This document shows, in pieces, positions 14,601-26,600 of a stretch of 64,000 nt of DNA. The notes beneath the pieces are model-generated. The model was not told where the DNA came from. It worked only from the letters and a program-made list of their open reading frames with translations, and searched no databases. The DNA is from Syngnathus acus (Eukaryota; Chordata; Actinopteri; Syngnathiformes; Syngnathidae): the NCBI RefSeq assembly GCF_901709675.1, contig NC_051088.1:24589193-24653192 (forward strand), given 5' to 3'. The translations under genes were made by a program, and so were the position numbers. Position 1 is the first letter of the stretch. Each line of letters opens with the position of its first letter.

Positions 14601-17600
14601 AGAATGAGACGTAGCGTAAAAAAATAAAAGCCATTTTAATGAGCGATTTGTGGCTTGGTAAGTGCCGCCACGCGGCCATCATTTAATAATAATTTATTAG
14701 CCTGGTGTTGCTTTGGGATGGACAATTTGTAGAGAGCCGCAGATGGTTTGTATGATGAGGATAACCGCTCCATACAGACTGACCCAGCATGTCAAGAATT
14801 TGAGGTTTTCAAGATACGATATTTTCTATGTGCTAGGCCTGTAGGGTAGGGTCTTTACGGCCCTATATGGAGCTGCGCTGATGGATAACGTAACACAGGG
14901 AAATACTCTTAGTACAGTGGCGCCTTGAGATGCTAGTGACGTTATTTTTTCCCCTTCAAATTCCAAGCATAAATGATTTTTTTTTTTTGCTTCAAATTGC
15001 AAGCAAAAATGCTAAATTGTTTACATTCAATTCAATTGTCATTGCTGTAAGCTATTATAAAGTAAAATATAATATTTTCCTTTAAAAAAAAGCCTGACAT
15101 GCTGTTTTTTTGTTTTGGCTTCAAATTGGAAGCAAAAATGCTCTATACTGGCTATGTAGCAAAAATTGCTATTTTTTTCATTCAATTCAATTGTCATTGC
15201 TGTATGCTATTATTAAGTCAAATTTAAATTAAAAAAAAAAGCCTGACAGGATATACTAGTGTTCGAAACACAAGGATTACACAGATCGGTGTGTCTGCTT
15301 CCTGGCGATAGCAGCCTACGTGCTCCAAGATCTCATGTTGTTAACCATCTGTGCACCCCGAGCCGTATGTCCAGACGTTCTCGGTAGAAACAGGTAAACG
15401 GCATGTATGATGTAAGAGTTTCTCCACCCATCAATACGATAAACAGTGGCTGGATTATTCCCCAGCATTTTTTCTGAAAGATTTCATCAGCCGCCCTTTC
15501 CATCTCTCGCTCGGTCGGTGCCAATCTGGCACTGCCCTTTTTCCATTCGATTGAAAAGGCATCAGTGCCTTCTGATTTAGCCATTTCGGGTTAGGCCATG
15601 TGACACTGTGGATTTTATTAGGAGTGGAACTTTCCTGTCCACTGTCGACGTGCACAAAAGTCTTTCCGTGCATTTGCCAGCCAGTTTGGAGGGGACTCAT
15701 TTTAACTGTGTACAGGCACAAACAAAATGCATAAATTGTCATTTATGTCATTCAACCCTGTTAGCAATCTGCAAGTGATGCAAAGAAGTTTTTTTTTCTT
15801 TATCAATCGGACAGACTGATGGAAGTCTTAAACTAACAATAAGAACGTGACAAAGAATGTGTTCATTTATTTAAATGAAACTGCTTATCAACTGCTAGCA
15901 GGCGCTTAAAGATTGCAGATTGGCCAGCTAACTTTTAGGAAGGATTTCTACCCCAAATCACTGCAGGGCCAGCTGTTTTGTTTCACTGCGCTTCATTTCG
16001 ACACAGTTCCAGAGCATTGAAGGGAGAAGAGCGTGTATAGCTCTCTCCCAATCACTTGCAAAAACTACCATGCACGCTGCGATAAGCAATTATCTTAATA
16101 GCTTGTATTGTGGTGGAATAAAGAGGCTTGTTAATGGAAACGGACTATTTAGCTGAGCAGATAGCCAAGCCTTGAATATGCAATGCACAGTCATGGTGAG
16201 TTTATCCATCTTGTGTGCAGACGGGAACAACTGTTGGCCATTGATCTGCACAATTGGAAAAGCAGCAAAACCATTTCAAACGATTCTCGGTCGTAACTTT
16301 TGCCAGCTGAAATTAATTTTCCATGGGAAAGTGAATGACAAATCTGTCGAAAGATTTAATTTGCTGCCATTGTTTTGAGCGTCTTGACCCAGACACAGCG
16401 AAACATGTCGTCAGCACATGTTTCAGCCAAAAACAACTGTCTGAGAAATGTTTTTTAATCTCAAATTGTAATCTGTACATCTCCACGTGTCATCATTTCC
16501 TTGTTTCCTTGAACAGTCTGCCACGTTCATATTGAAAGATAAGTAAATACTATCCTAATGATTCCAATCTAGCGTAACAAGCTAATGTTGTTGCCATCTC
16601 GAAACATTAGCTTGAACGCTTTAGCAGCCTAAAGCCATTTGGGATTGATTAGCATCCTTGTTAATGGTGGTGGCTGACACTTTAATGTTGCTGTTAAAGG
16701 GTTTCATCCATGCAATGTTGTTCATTTCAAATGTGAAGTGATTTTCATGAAAGAAGTGCAGTGTCTTGAGATTGACCCCACTTATTGGTTTTCTGAGATG
16801 CAAGCAGTCGTTCAATGGAGCGTTTTGGTGAAGAATTCATCCAAAAAGATGCTTCAAATACTCCCTGCTTGAGGTTTGCTATCAAACAAAATTTAAAACA
16901 AATCATATTGCGCCTTGTATATTTAAAACAATCAAACTGTCTGAAGAAAGCCCGCTCCCCTTAACTCATGGCTAACGCTAACTAGCATCTATTTTGCTCG
17001 GTCATTTTCTGCCTTGAATGACTAATAATAGTGCCGCACTGATGAGCTCAGAAGAGCTGTGGTATTATGAATCCCACTCATCATGCATACAACATAATTG
17101 ACTGCTTCAAAGAGGCAAAGACAGTCAGATTTTGAATAATTGCCTCAACTCATGATTTATATAAACTGGAGTACCAAATGGTCAAGCTGATGTGCTGTGC
17201 CACCGCGAATATCATCAAAATATTATCACCATATAACATATTGCTAGTTAATATGAAAATTGGGTCTGCTCTTGATGTTTAGAAGGATTGATGGGCCACT
17301 AGAGTGGGAGCATCCTGAGAAGGTTCCCCATCTGTCATCCCGCTTTTCTTTTGATGCTAGCCTTTTAAATCTTTTCCGGTTTCCCATCATTTTTACTATT
17401 CGTTCTTTTTCGAGGGCACTCGTGTTTCAGATGAACTTTTGTCTTGTCTTGCACAGTTGATGGTAGTTGGTGGGGCTAGCTCCCGCATGTTGACAGTTAA
17501 GTATTGATATCAGCTCTTGGCAGTAAAATTAAATTCCTTTATGTCACAAAAAAAGCCAGTCATGGGAAGCTTAAGATGTTTATCGTTGGAGAGATTTTCT

Positions 17601-20600
17601 TGAATTTCCAGTTTTAGGACTCACAGAGCGGAGAACAATGTAAGAGGATTGGATTCATTTGCATAGATCAAAGCTGAAAGCTCTTCAAGTTTTGGTGTTT
17701 CATTGATTAAGCCTTGATGGAACTAAATAGAATAATCATTTCAAAAATCCAGTTTGTAACCAAAGATGCTTTACATGTGTGCGCAAACAAAGAGGGGAAG
17801 CAATGCTAACGACACATGCTAATAAATAGTAACTCTCTTACCAGTTACTCATTACCAACTTGTTGATGTTCACTCAATACTTGCTCAAGTCATTATTTGG
17901 AGGTCTACTTGTTACTTTTACTCGACTCATAATATTAGGCAATGGTAATGTTGATATTTCGCTGCTCTACCCACCTTTAGCTAACAGTTTGGGTTATCAT
18001 TATTGGTTTAGTCCCTATTTGCTCATCCATATTATCCCGGTGGTGTTAATTGATGTCTTGACTTTGTCTCCGAGTTCAGTTGAGTGGCACAAACCAGCCC
18101 AGTCAGTGTTTGTCTGTTTGCTGTGAACAAACATGTATTGCTTCATACATCTGGTGCTGTGCTGGTGTTGTGGTGCTGATGAACCACAGCTGCACGTCCC
18201 TCCCTCTGGGAGGTTTCTCCTCCAGCAGCCAAGGGTGTCCAATGAGGAAACAATGACATATTCATGTGTTGGGAAAGACTCTGAGGGGGTTCAGCACTGA
18301 TGGGCTTTTCAACAGTCCTGCTGTATCAAAGTCCCACAGTGGGGACTTTCGCAATATGAAGAGAAACAACTTCAGTTCCTTGCTCTGAGAAGCAACCGAA
18401 ACTTGAAACAGACGCCATCATTTAACAAATTCCACCCTAAATGATTGGTACTGTGCAATGTTGGCCAAAAAAATGGAGTCTCTTTCCGATTTAATATGTG
18501 GTCTACTTTTTTGCGCCAAAGATATTCATTCACAGGCCAGACAGGACAGGCTTCCTACCCCGATGGCTGTCATCAAGACCCCCCCAGGCAGTGGTGTGAC
18601 CCACACAGGCACCCAACCGAAAGGCCCTCGACTCCCTTGTATTACAGTATAGCCATGACCTTATTAGGCCACCCCCCACTCTTTACTATAAGAGCAGTCT
18701 GACGTAATGACCCAAACGAGGGCACCCCCCCGACTTTTGAAACATGGCCCACTTCATGTTATCAAGCATGCACTTCCCCACATATAGAGGCTTTGCAGTC
18801 ACGTGGTTTTATCACGTGATTTTGTGTTATGCCGCCATCTTGGCGGTCAACTAGTCAGCTCGTTCCTACGTGTTTGTATGGATTGTCTGATTTCTGCGCT
18901 ACGTTTTCACCGATTTCTTCCGAATTATGGCTGATTTGCTATCCAACGAAGTTAGGCATTTGGATGAAGACTCCAAGAATCGTCACAGAGAGAAGTTGAA
19001 CCTTGTTGGCACAACGGATCCGTACCTTTTACCGAGAAGCATGCTAAAATCGCCCGAGCATTTTGCAACAGCCGACCTGCCTGAACGCTCATATCCAGAT
19101 ATTTATAATTACCTCGTCGATTTGTTTTGTAATGGCATTTCATAACTTGACATATTAAAAAACTGAATAGAGTGAAATCATTCAGATACTGTACCTGTCT
19201 GTTCAAGTTGCTACCATTTTATTATTTGTTTATTTTTGCATGATGCCACATCTGATTGGCTTGAAAACTTAACCAATAAATATAATTCAATATTTACATT
19301 GATAACGTTTTCAAGCATCATGAAAAAATAAACACAAAATAAAAACGGGGGGGTGAACTGAAGAAATCATCCCATTCCCTGCCTTGCTGCTCTTGCTGCC
19401 TTTCTAAAAATGCACCAGCATTTTCAACAATCATATTTGTATCATCCCATATTGTATTATTTCACATTTTGTGAAACAAATCAGGGGTGAATAGTTTGTT
19501 TACATACCTGATATGAAGTCCTCATTGCATATCCTTGTGTAAATCGTAGGTTTCCATCGTTCACGACGAATATCCGCGATCCATTTATCACGTTTTTTCA
19601 TGTTCGCCGGAAATCTATAGAAGCTAAGATTTGGTTTATCGCCTCGTCTATTGCTACATCCAACAGCACAGCAGGTATCCGGCATTTTTAAGCTCAAATA
19701 GCAGCAGATATAACAAGAAAGCGTGTGTGAGTCGTTGACCGGCACTGAAAAGTTGACCGCCATGATGGCCGCCAAGCTAATGTGGGTAGCTTGATGACGT
19801 CAGCTGCAAAGCCTCTATTGCAGAGTTTTTTTTTTTTTTACAATCATTTTTTTGAAGCAGGCGACAGATTTGTGTCTGATTCAAATCATGTCAGGATTGT
19901 GACCGCATTTGGTTTGGAGAGGAAGCAAACGGTTGTCCTAGCGCCGCGCCTGTAATTGTGGGTGCCATCGTGTGTATGTTCAGCACACATGTATATGTGC
20001 TTTAAGGCTATTTTTGGGAACGTAGGCTGAGATGATGTTGACTTGAATGTGTCGACGTGTCTTGCAGTGCTAGCGGGGATGGAAGTCGAGCAATGAGCCA
20101 CAATGGCGATGAATTTTTCATCAAAGACAAAGTGGAAGACATTGAGCTAAATCTGTTGCTTGTGGTGCTTTAGTCATTCATTCTGCTTTACTTCTTAAAC
20201 CTTTTTGACGGGATTCAATTCAATTACATTCAACTTCCTTTTGTCATCTCGAAATCAATCAGTTACAGGAGGTTATGTGCGGCATGATACTGCACTAAAG
20301 AATGCAACTTGTACCGTAATTTTCGGACTATAAGTCGCACCGGAGTATAAGTCGCACCAGCCATAAAATGCCCAAAAAAGTGAAAAAAAACATATATAAG
20401 TCGCTCCTGAGTATAAGTCGCCCCCCCACCCAAACGATGAAAAAAAACGCGACTTATAGTCCGAAAATTACGGTAATTCAAAATATTCAAATTTATGGCG
20501 ATGTTTGTTAATTCAACAAAGCTCTACAGCACAGGTGTCAAACACAAGGCCCGGGGGCCAGTTACGGCTCGCCACAAAATTTTATTTGGCCCGCGAAGAC

Positions 20601-23600
20601 AAATTGTGTCAATACTAAAATTACAAATTGTCTTCGAGATATCGCTAGCAGTTTTTATTAACATTCAACTTTTTAAAATATTTGAACAGTTTTTACTGAA
20701 TTTCAAAATTAGGTCGACATGACCTGTGACTGAACATACTCGGAAAATCTTTTTAAGAAACCGACACAAATGTCGACATCGTCCGACCAACTCTTTTGTC
20801 TTCTAGCTGGGACGAAAGCAGTTCCATCAGCAGCGGCCTGAGTGACGGCTCGGACAATCTGAGCTCCGAAGAGTTCATCACAAGCCCCACCCTCAACTCA
20901 CTTCCTTCCACGCCCATTGGCTCCCGCAGAAACTCGGCCGTTGTGGTAAGTGCCGCATGTTCACACTCACGCACAGCCTCATTAGGTATTCTGTGCACAC
21001 ACTCATAATTTCGGAATGCTATTAGCGCCTCTAACATTTGAAGAGATGCGTTTAGTCCAATGTGCTAATGTGCAATCTAACAAGTCACTGAAGCTGCGGC
21101 AGGGATGTGATGGGACTTAATGCGAGTGCTGTAGGGGGATTTTTAGAGAGGGATACAGTGAAGCACAGGATTCGGCGTAACCATAGAAACAGTACTGCGG
21201 GGGATGCTGAGAGTGCGGCTCTTTGTCTTGTCCTGTAAGTGAGCGACGGGTCTCGGACTCACGCACGTGCACATCTGCGGTCCGGCATCCGGGTCATTGA
21301 GCTAGAAGAACCTATTAAGCGTCTCTCCCCATGCCTTGTTGCTGGATTCATGGAAACCATTGCCCCCCCCCCCCCCCCTCCGTGGTGGCATTACCATGGC
21401 AACCAAGCATCACATCATCATGTGGCCCATATTGTCTGATAGACGCACATTGATTATATTTAAAGATGATCTCTTAGATGATCCTGTTTTGTCTGTAAAA
21501 TGTTCTTCCCAAACTTAAACTGCTTGAGACATACTTTAGTATTCTCGAAAGTGGGACAAAGGGTGGAGAGAAACAAGTTCATGGAAATGGATTTGCTTAT
21601 CTTTACATGTATGTGTGTGACCCCGTGGGGTCGATTGGCTTTTCATAAAAAAAGGAATCCAGCCCGATGAAGTGACTGGGAGCAACTGTCACAGATGAGG
21701 TCTTGTCTTTTAACATAAACCGTTGCACTTGTTAAGCCTTTGCTTCTTGTTTCACCATCGTATTGTTTCAACGTTGATTGCCGCCCGACTTGTTGAACCA
21801 GATTTTCGACAAGTCCGTTGTAAGCGACACCTGCAGCTTGGTAGCTGCGTGCTGCCTGAGGTAGTTTTTGTTTGCCACTCGGGGATGCGTGGAGTAAGTT
21901 TGGGACTACGGATATGCTTGACTTCAAGTTCTCATTGGACTTTTTCAGACATGCAGTGGATATAAAAAGTCTACACACCCCTGTTTGAATGCTGGGTGTT
22001 TGTGATGAAGGATTTTGGATAAAAGCTAAGATTTTTTTAAGGTTCAGTGAAAGCAAGGTTCAATTTATATATGTTTCTGAAGCTGCTGTGAAGATGTAAA
22101 AACAGATGAGCAGATAAGCATTACCAAATACCAAAACAATTTTGCACTTTCTCAGCGTGAAATCTGAGCCTGTTTAGTGGAACATAAATCCGATACACTC
22201 GCAGGAAGCTCGGAGTATAACAATGGTAACATGCACCATTTTTTAAAAGTAATTAATCAATGTATTTATTTATTTGCTAGCTTGCTTGCTTATTTATTTA
22301 TTTATTTATTTATTTATTAAAAATTCGTCAGCTGCAGTTTTTAAGTGATCCCACAAAATAATGAAAAAAGTTTCTCTCACTTGTCTAAAAATATTTTGTA
22401 CGTCTTTCTAGATGCGCACAGATGCTGAGAAAAGGTCTCTGGTGGAAAGCGGACTTTTGTGGGACAGTGACCATGCCAAACCCAGCCGGAAGAGTTTGGG
22501 AAGCAGCACCTACGATACAGGAAGCCTCAAGTCCGAGTCCGACAATAAATGGAAAAAATCCCGGCCGCTGGCGGACGGTCACGAAGGAGTAAAGGGTGAA
22601 CTAAAGAAACCTCAGACGCTGGTGTATGGGAACGCCTTGAAGAAGGGAAGGAACCCACCGGTGGCAGTCACCTCACCCATCACGCACACACCTCCCAGTG
22701 GGCTCAAAGTGGCAGGTGAGCGCGGTCCGTCGCTTTTCTAAGCAGATAAATAAACGGCATTGCTTAGTATTCTGTGTTGCGCCAGTCCCACACCCACACA
22801 TCGTGACGGACACACTCGCCGTCTTTGTTCGCAACACATTCACCCGCAGCTGCAGCCCACCCTCTGGGCCAGTCGTGAGTAGTGCCATGTATCAAACGCC
22901 CATCGCCACCCACTCCCTTCCTGACAGCCAACCATACACACACACACACATAGGCATTGAAAAACCTTTTTGTTTTTTTATTCTTCTTCCCTTTTCCTTT
23001 CTTTTTATAGCTGAGCTTGCTGTTGAATCATTCCTAAAAAAAATTGGATGTGTTTTCGGGATGGGACATTTGAGATTGTGCCAGCTGTAAAAAGTGTCAC
23101 ACTATTAAAAAAAAAGAACACATTCATTTGCATTAAGGTCTTACAATTGTGGGGATTGTGCAGCTCCTTTTTAAGCACGTCATCTTTGTGCTGTTTATGT
23201 TCGGGCACGCGTGTGTGTGTGTGTCCACTCAAAGAACAACAGGATATTAGCCATGCTGTTCTGTGCCTGTCTACATAGGCAGTGGCTATATAAACAGTTT
23301 TTTTTTTTCTCCGCGCAACTATCCTGTGATTAAATCACCATGAACCAAACTGACCATCTGTCGCGTTTTGTACCAGCTTATTATGTACAATATGTACCTT
23401 ACAGTTGGTAAAAATAACTCAATCTGTTCATTTTACACAGTTATTTGTGCCTCTGTCATTTTTCCAAATCAAAATGACAATAAAGACAAAAATAGTCTGG
23501 ACGATTATGTAGAATTGATTGCAGGGCTCTCTTTGGCTGCCGGCACTTGATGTTTTAATAGCATTCTTTTCTCCTCGGCTATTTTCTCTCTATCAGGGGG

Positions 23601-26600
23601 CACTTAGTTAAACGCCCACCTTGGTAAATATAGTGTTTCAAGTTTTGCACTGTTTAAAAGAGTTATATAAAAAAAAAAATACATTGGGGTCCTCATTAGT
23701 CATATGAGTTCGTTTTTGTCGAATCCAGCCAAAAATCAGACTGGCGTGTGGCTGTAAAATAAAACGACCACCTTCGAGATTAACAACCTTACTTGGTCAG
23801 TAAGTGTCACTTTTGAGCCAGTGTTCATTTCTGTCACTGACATAAAGCCATTGCGGCCGAGGACAAAGATGCTTGTTATGCGGATGAATGTTTCACATGT
23901 CTCGCATGTCTGCTTTATGAAGCCGGCCGGGTGGGTGCCCGCAGCTGGCGCCCATAAAATGCCAAAGAATTACTCTCATTCTGCCTGTAAACTTGATTCT
24001 TACTGTAAGTGTAACCTTGTGGCCGTACAATACATTCAAACTTTCCAGTACATGGCCACATTTTTTATATTGTGAAAAACGTGACGCGTCATATTGCTAA
24101 GCGCAACATTAACTGGGAAATGTGCGTGTGCATTTTGCGGGTTTAACAAAAACTGTTAAGTGACTCCAGATGGCTGCACGCCGGTGGGTCTCATTCAACA
24201 GCAGTTCTTTGACTGTGTTAATAATGTCTTGTATATAAACCTTTCTAACAACTCTCATTGGATACCAATTGAAAGCACGAGCATTGTTAGCTTTCAATTT
24301 CTCTCGCTGACTCATAAAGGTCTTTTTTTCACCTAATAACTTTCATGTCAGTCGCACTAATTTGCCAATGGGGTCACACGTGAAGTGTGAGTCGTGGAGT
24401 TTTCTCCTTCAGATGTCTCGTCAAGTTTTGTTTGACAACGTTCCACGGACGTTAGCGGCCGCAGACACGCTTTTGCTAATGTGAGCGGTGGTTTTCCACA
24501 GCCGAATCACCGCAGCTGTGACACTCACATAAACATGACTGGAAAGTGAAGATTTTCTTTTCTTTTTTTTCTTTTCGGAGTTGATCAGAATGGAAAAGGC
24601 GAGTAAGTGCATGATAAGCATGCAAAGCTGACGCTGGCTGTGAGTCAGGGCACGGTTTCATCAGCTGTCAGACTTGTCGGGGTTCAGATAAAAGATCACA
24701 TCCTGATTTGATTCGCTGGGGATTATTCAGCATGAGAGAGACTTTTATTCAGCCTTTTCTTTTTTTTTACTCTCTACAGGTACAGCGAAGACAGATACCA
24801 AGCCTTCCGATAAATCTCGCTTAGCATTGAAAAACTCCAGCCTTCAGCGCTCGTCTTCTGACGCCGGGAAAGAGCAGCGCAATGGGAGCGCTCCTAGCGA
24901 GCCACGTAAACCTCCATCGGGTCTTGCCAGGCCATCCACCGGAGGGAATTTTGGTTTCAAAAAGCCCACCCCAAATAATAGTTCATCCGCCGTGAGTGCA
25001 GGTGGCAACGTTCCCAAGACATCTGGTATTCCTGTCAAACCGGCAGCAGGCGGACGCAAGACCAGTTTGGATGTCTCCAACAGTGACCAGAGTGGATTTT
25101 TGTCTCCAAATGCCAGGACGTCCCTCCAGTACCGCTCTTTGCCGCGCCCAGCCAAGACAAGTACCTTGACTCTAACCCGGCCGAGTTCAGCGCGTCTGGT
25201 GAGCGCCACCGTGGACGCCGGCTCCGGGCTGACCAAACCTTCCGGCACGCCCCTCCAGGGCCCGAGGCTCAAAGAGCAGACCGGATTTAATCCTGCAGTA
25301 GGACTGACTAAAACGGGCAGTCGGGGGATCCCGAGTCCGGTCAATCAAACGGACAGAGAGAAGGAGAAGGAGCGAGCCAAAGCTAAAGCCGTGGTGTCGG
25401 ACTCGGAGTGTGGAGGCGGATCTTCGAAGGCCGCTCGGGCGCAGGCCGCTACGGAGAACGGAGGAGGGAGGCTGCAGGGGCTCAGACCTCCCAGTGGCAA
25501 GAGCACAGATCTGTCATCGTCAAACTCACACAGGTGCTTAAGATGCTTTATACTCTCAAGCAATGATTCCCAATCAAAGAAAAATATATAGCTATGACAT
25601 TTGAGGAAAAAAAATCACCTGTTGCTGAACCCAACCATTAATTCATAAATATGACTTCATATATGGACATGACATACTGTAAAATGTATACCGTAATTTT
25701 CGGACTATAAGTCGCACCGGAGTATAAGTCGCACCAGCCATAAAATGCCAAAAAAGTGAAAAAAAAACATATATATGTATATAAATCGCTCCTGAGTATA
25801 AGTCGCCCCCCCACCCAAACTATGAAAAAAAACGCGACTTATAGTCCGAAAATTACGGTACATATTTTACCAAACAAAATGCCTCAGTATGAATGAATAG
25901 ATAGATAAATAAATAAATACAGACATAAATGCAGAAATTTCAACGCAAAGTAAAGAAATAAAAGTTATGAGTTTTAAAATGGAATTCCTACGCGTGACTG
26001 TGCATTTGTTTCTTTGTCTCCAGACTGCCTGGCTCGCGAGGCCTGACCAAGCCTCTGTCAGTTTCCCATCTGGACAAGCTGAACTCCAACAACCCGGAGG
26101 TCATCGCAGCTCCGGACTCCTTGCCTCCGAAGATCCCCCCTTACTCAAAGCTTCAAGAACTAGCCAACTCCACGAGCGGGCCCCGCCTCACCCCCAGCCC
26201 CGCCCCTTTGCTCAACGTCAACTCTTCGGCCTGCTTCTCCGTCTCGGGCTTCGGCTTGGGGCCTCGGCAAGTGACTTCTCTCGGGCTGGAGGGCGGCGTC
26301 AGGAGCACCTCTCCCCTGCTCTACCCTCGCATGTCTGGTCTGCATCGCAGCATGGAGTCCTTGCCTCTCCAGATGAGCGTGGCTTCCGATCTGCAGCAGA
26401 GGGGGCGGGAGAACTCGGTGAGAAGCTACAACTCCAGCCAGTCCAGAGAAGACGAGCGACGTGACGACAAGGGGCCCCCGGCTAGCTGGAGCTCTGGGAA
26501 TAAAGTGTCCATGACAGAGACTGACAGGTGAGACTAAATCAAGTATTCTGGAATATAGCGCCATCTAGAGGTTAGCTGTGGCACTGCTTGTGAAGCTGTC

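Larger units (their letters stand above)
9741..18783 (+). other. Continuation of the large nav1 intron; no gene found
   Basis: About 9 kb of AT-rich intronic sequence. I recognise only a degenerate LINE reverse-transcriptase remnant on the minus strand (11236-11410), a 129-base tandem duplication (14954-15250) and simple poly-T/poly-A runs. Open frames of 60-130 codons occur, but none has recognisable motifs or exon borders. Confidence 0.75.
18784..19818. mobile_element. 1-kb inverted-repeat DNA transposon derivative with THAP remnant
   Basis: Perfect 15-base termini ATAGAGGCTTTGCAG (18784-18798) and its inverse CTGCAAAGCCTCTAT (19804-19818), plus a subterminal inverted TGGCGGTCAAC block (left about 18841, right about 19752). 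Inside are remnants of two proteins facing each other: plus strand 18927-19145 and minus strand 19500-19685 (THAP domain). THAP proteins are encoded by P-type and Kolobok-type elements; which superfamily this is cannot be decided because the target duplication is unclear. The transposase core is missing, so it is non-autonomous. Confidence 0.75.

Noticed and set aside
24844-25344. 166-codon minus-strand open frame
   Set aside because: Antisense shadow of the long nav1 exon 24780-25533.
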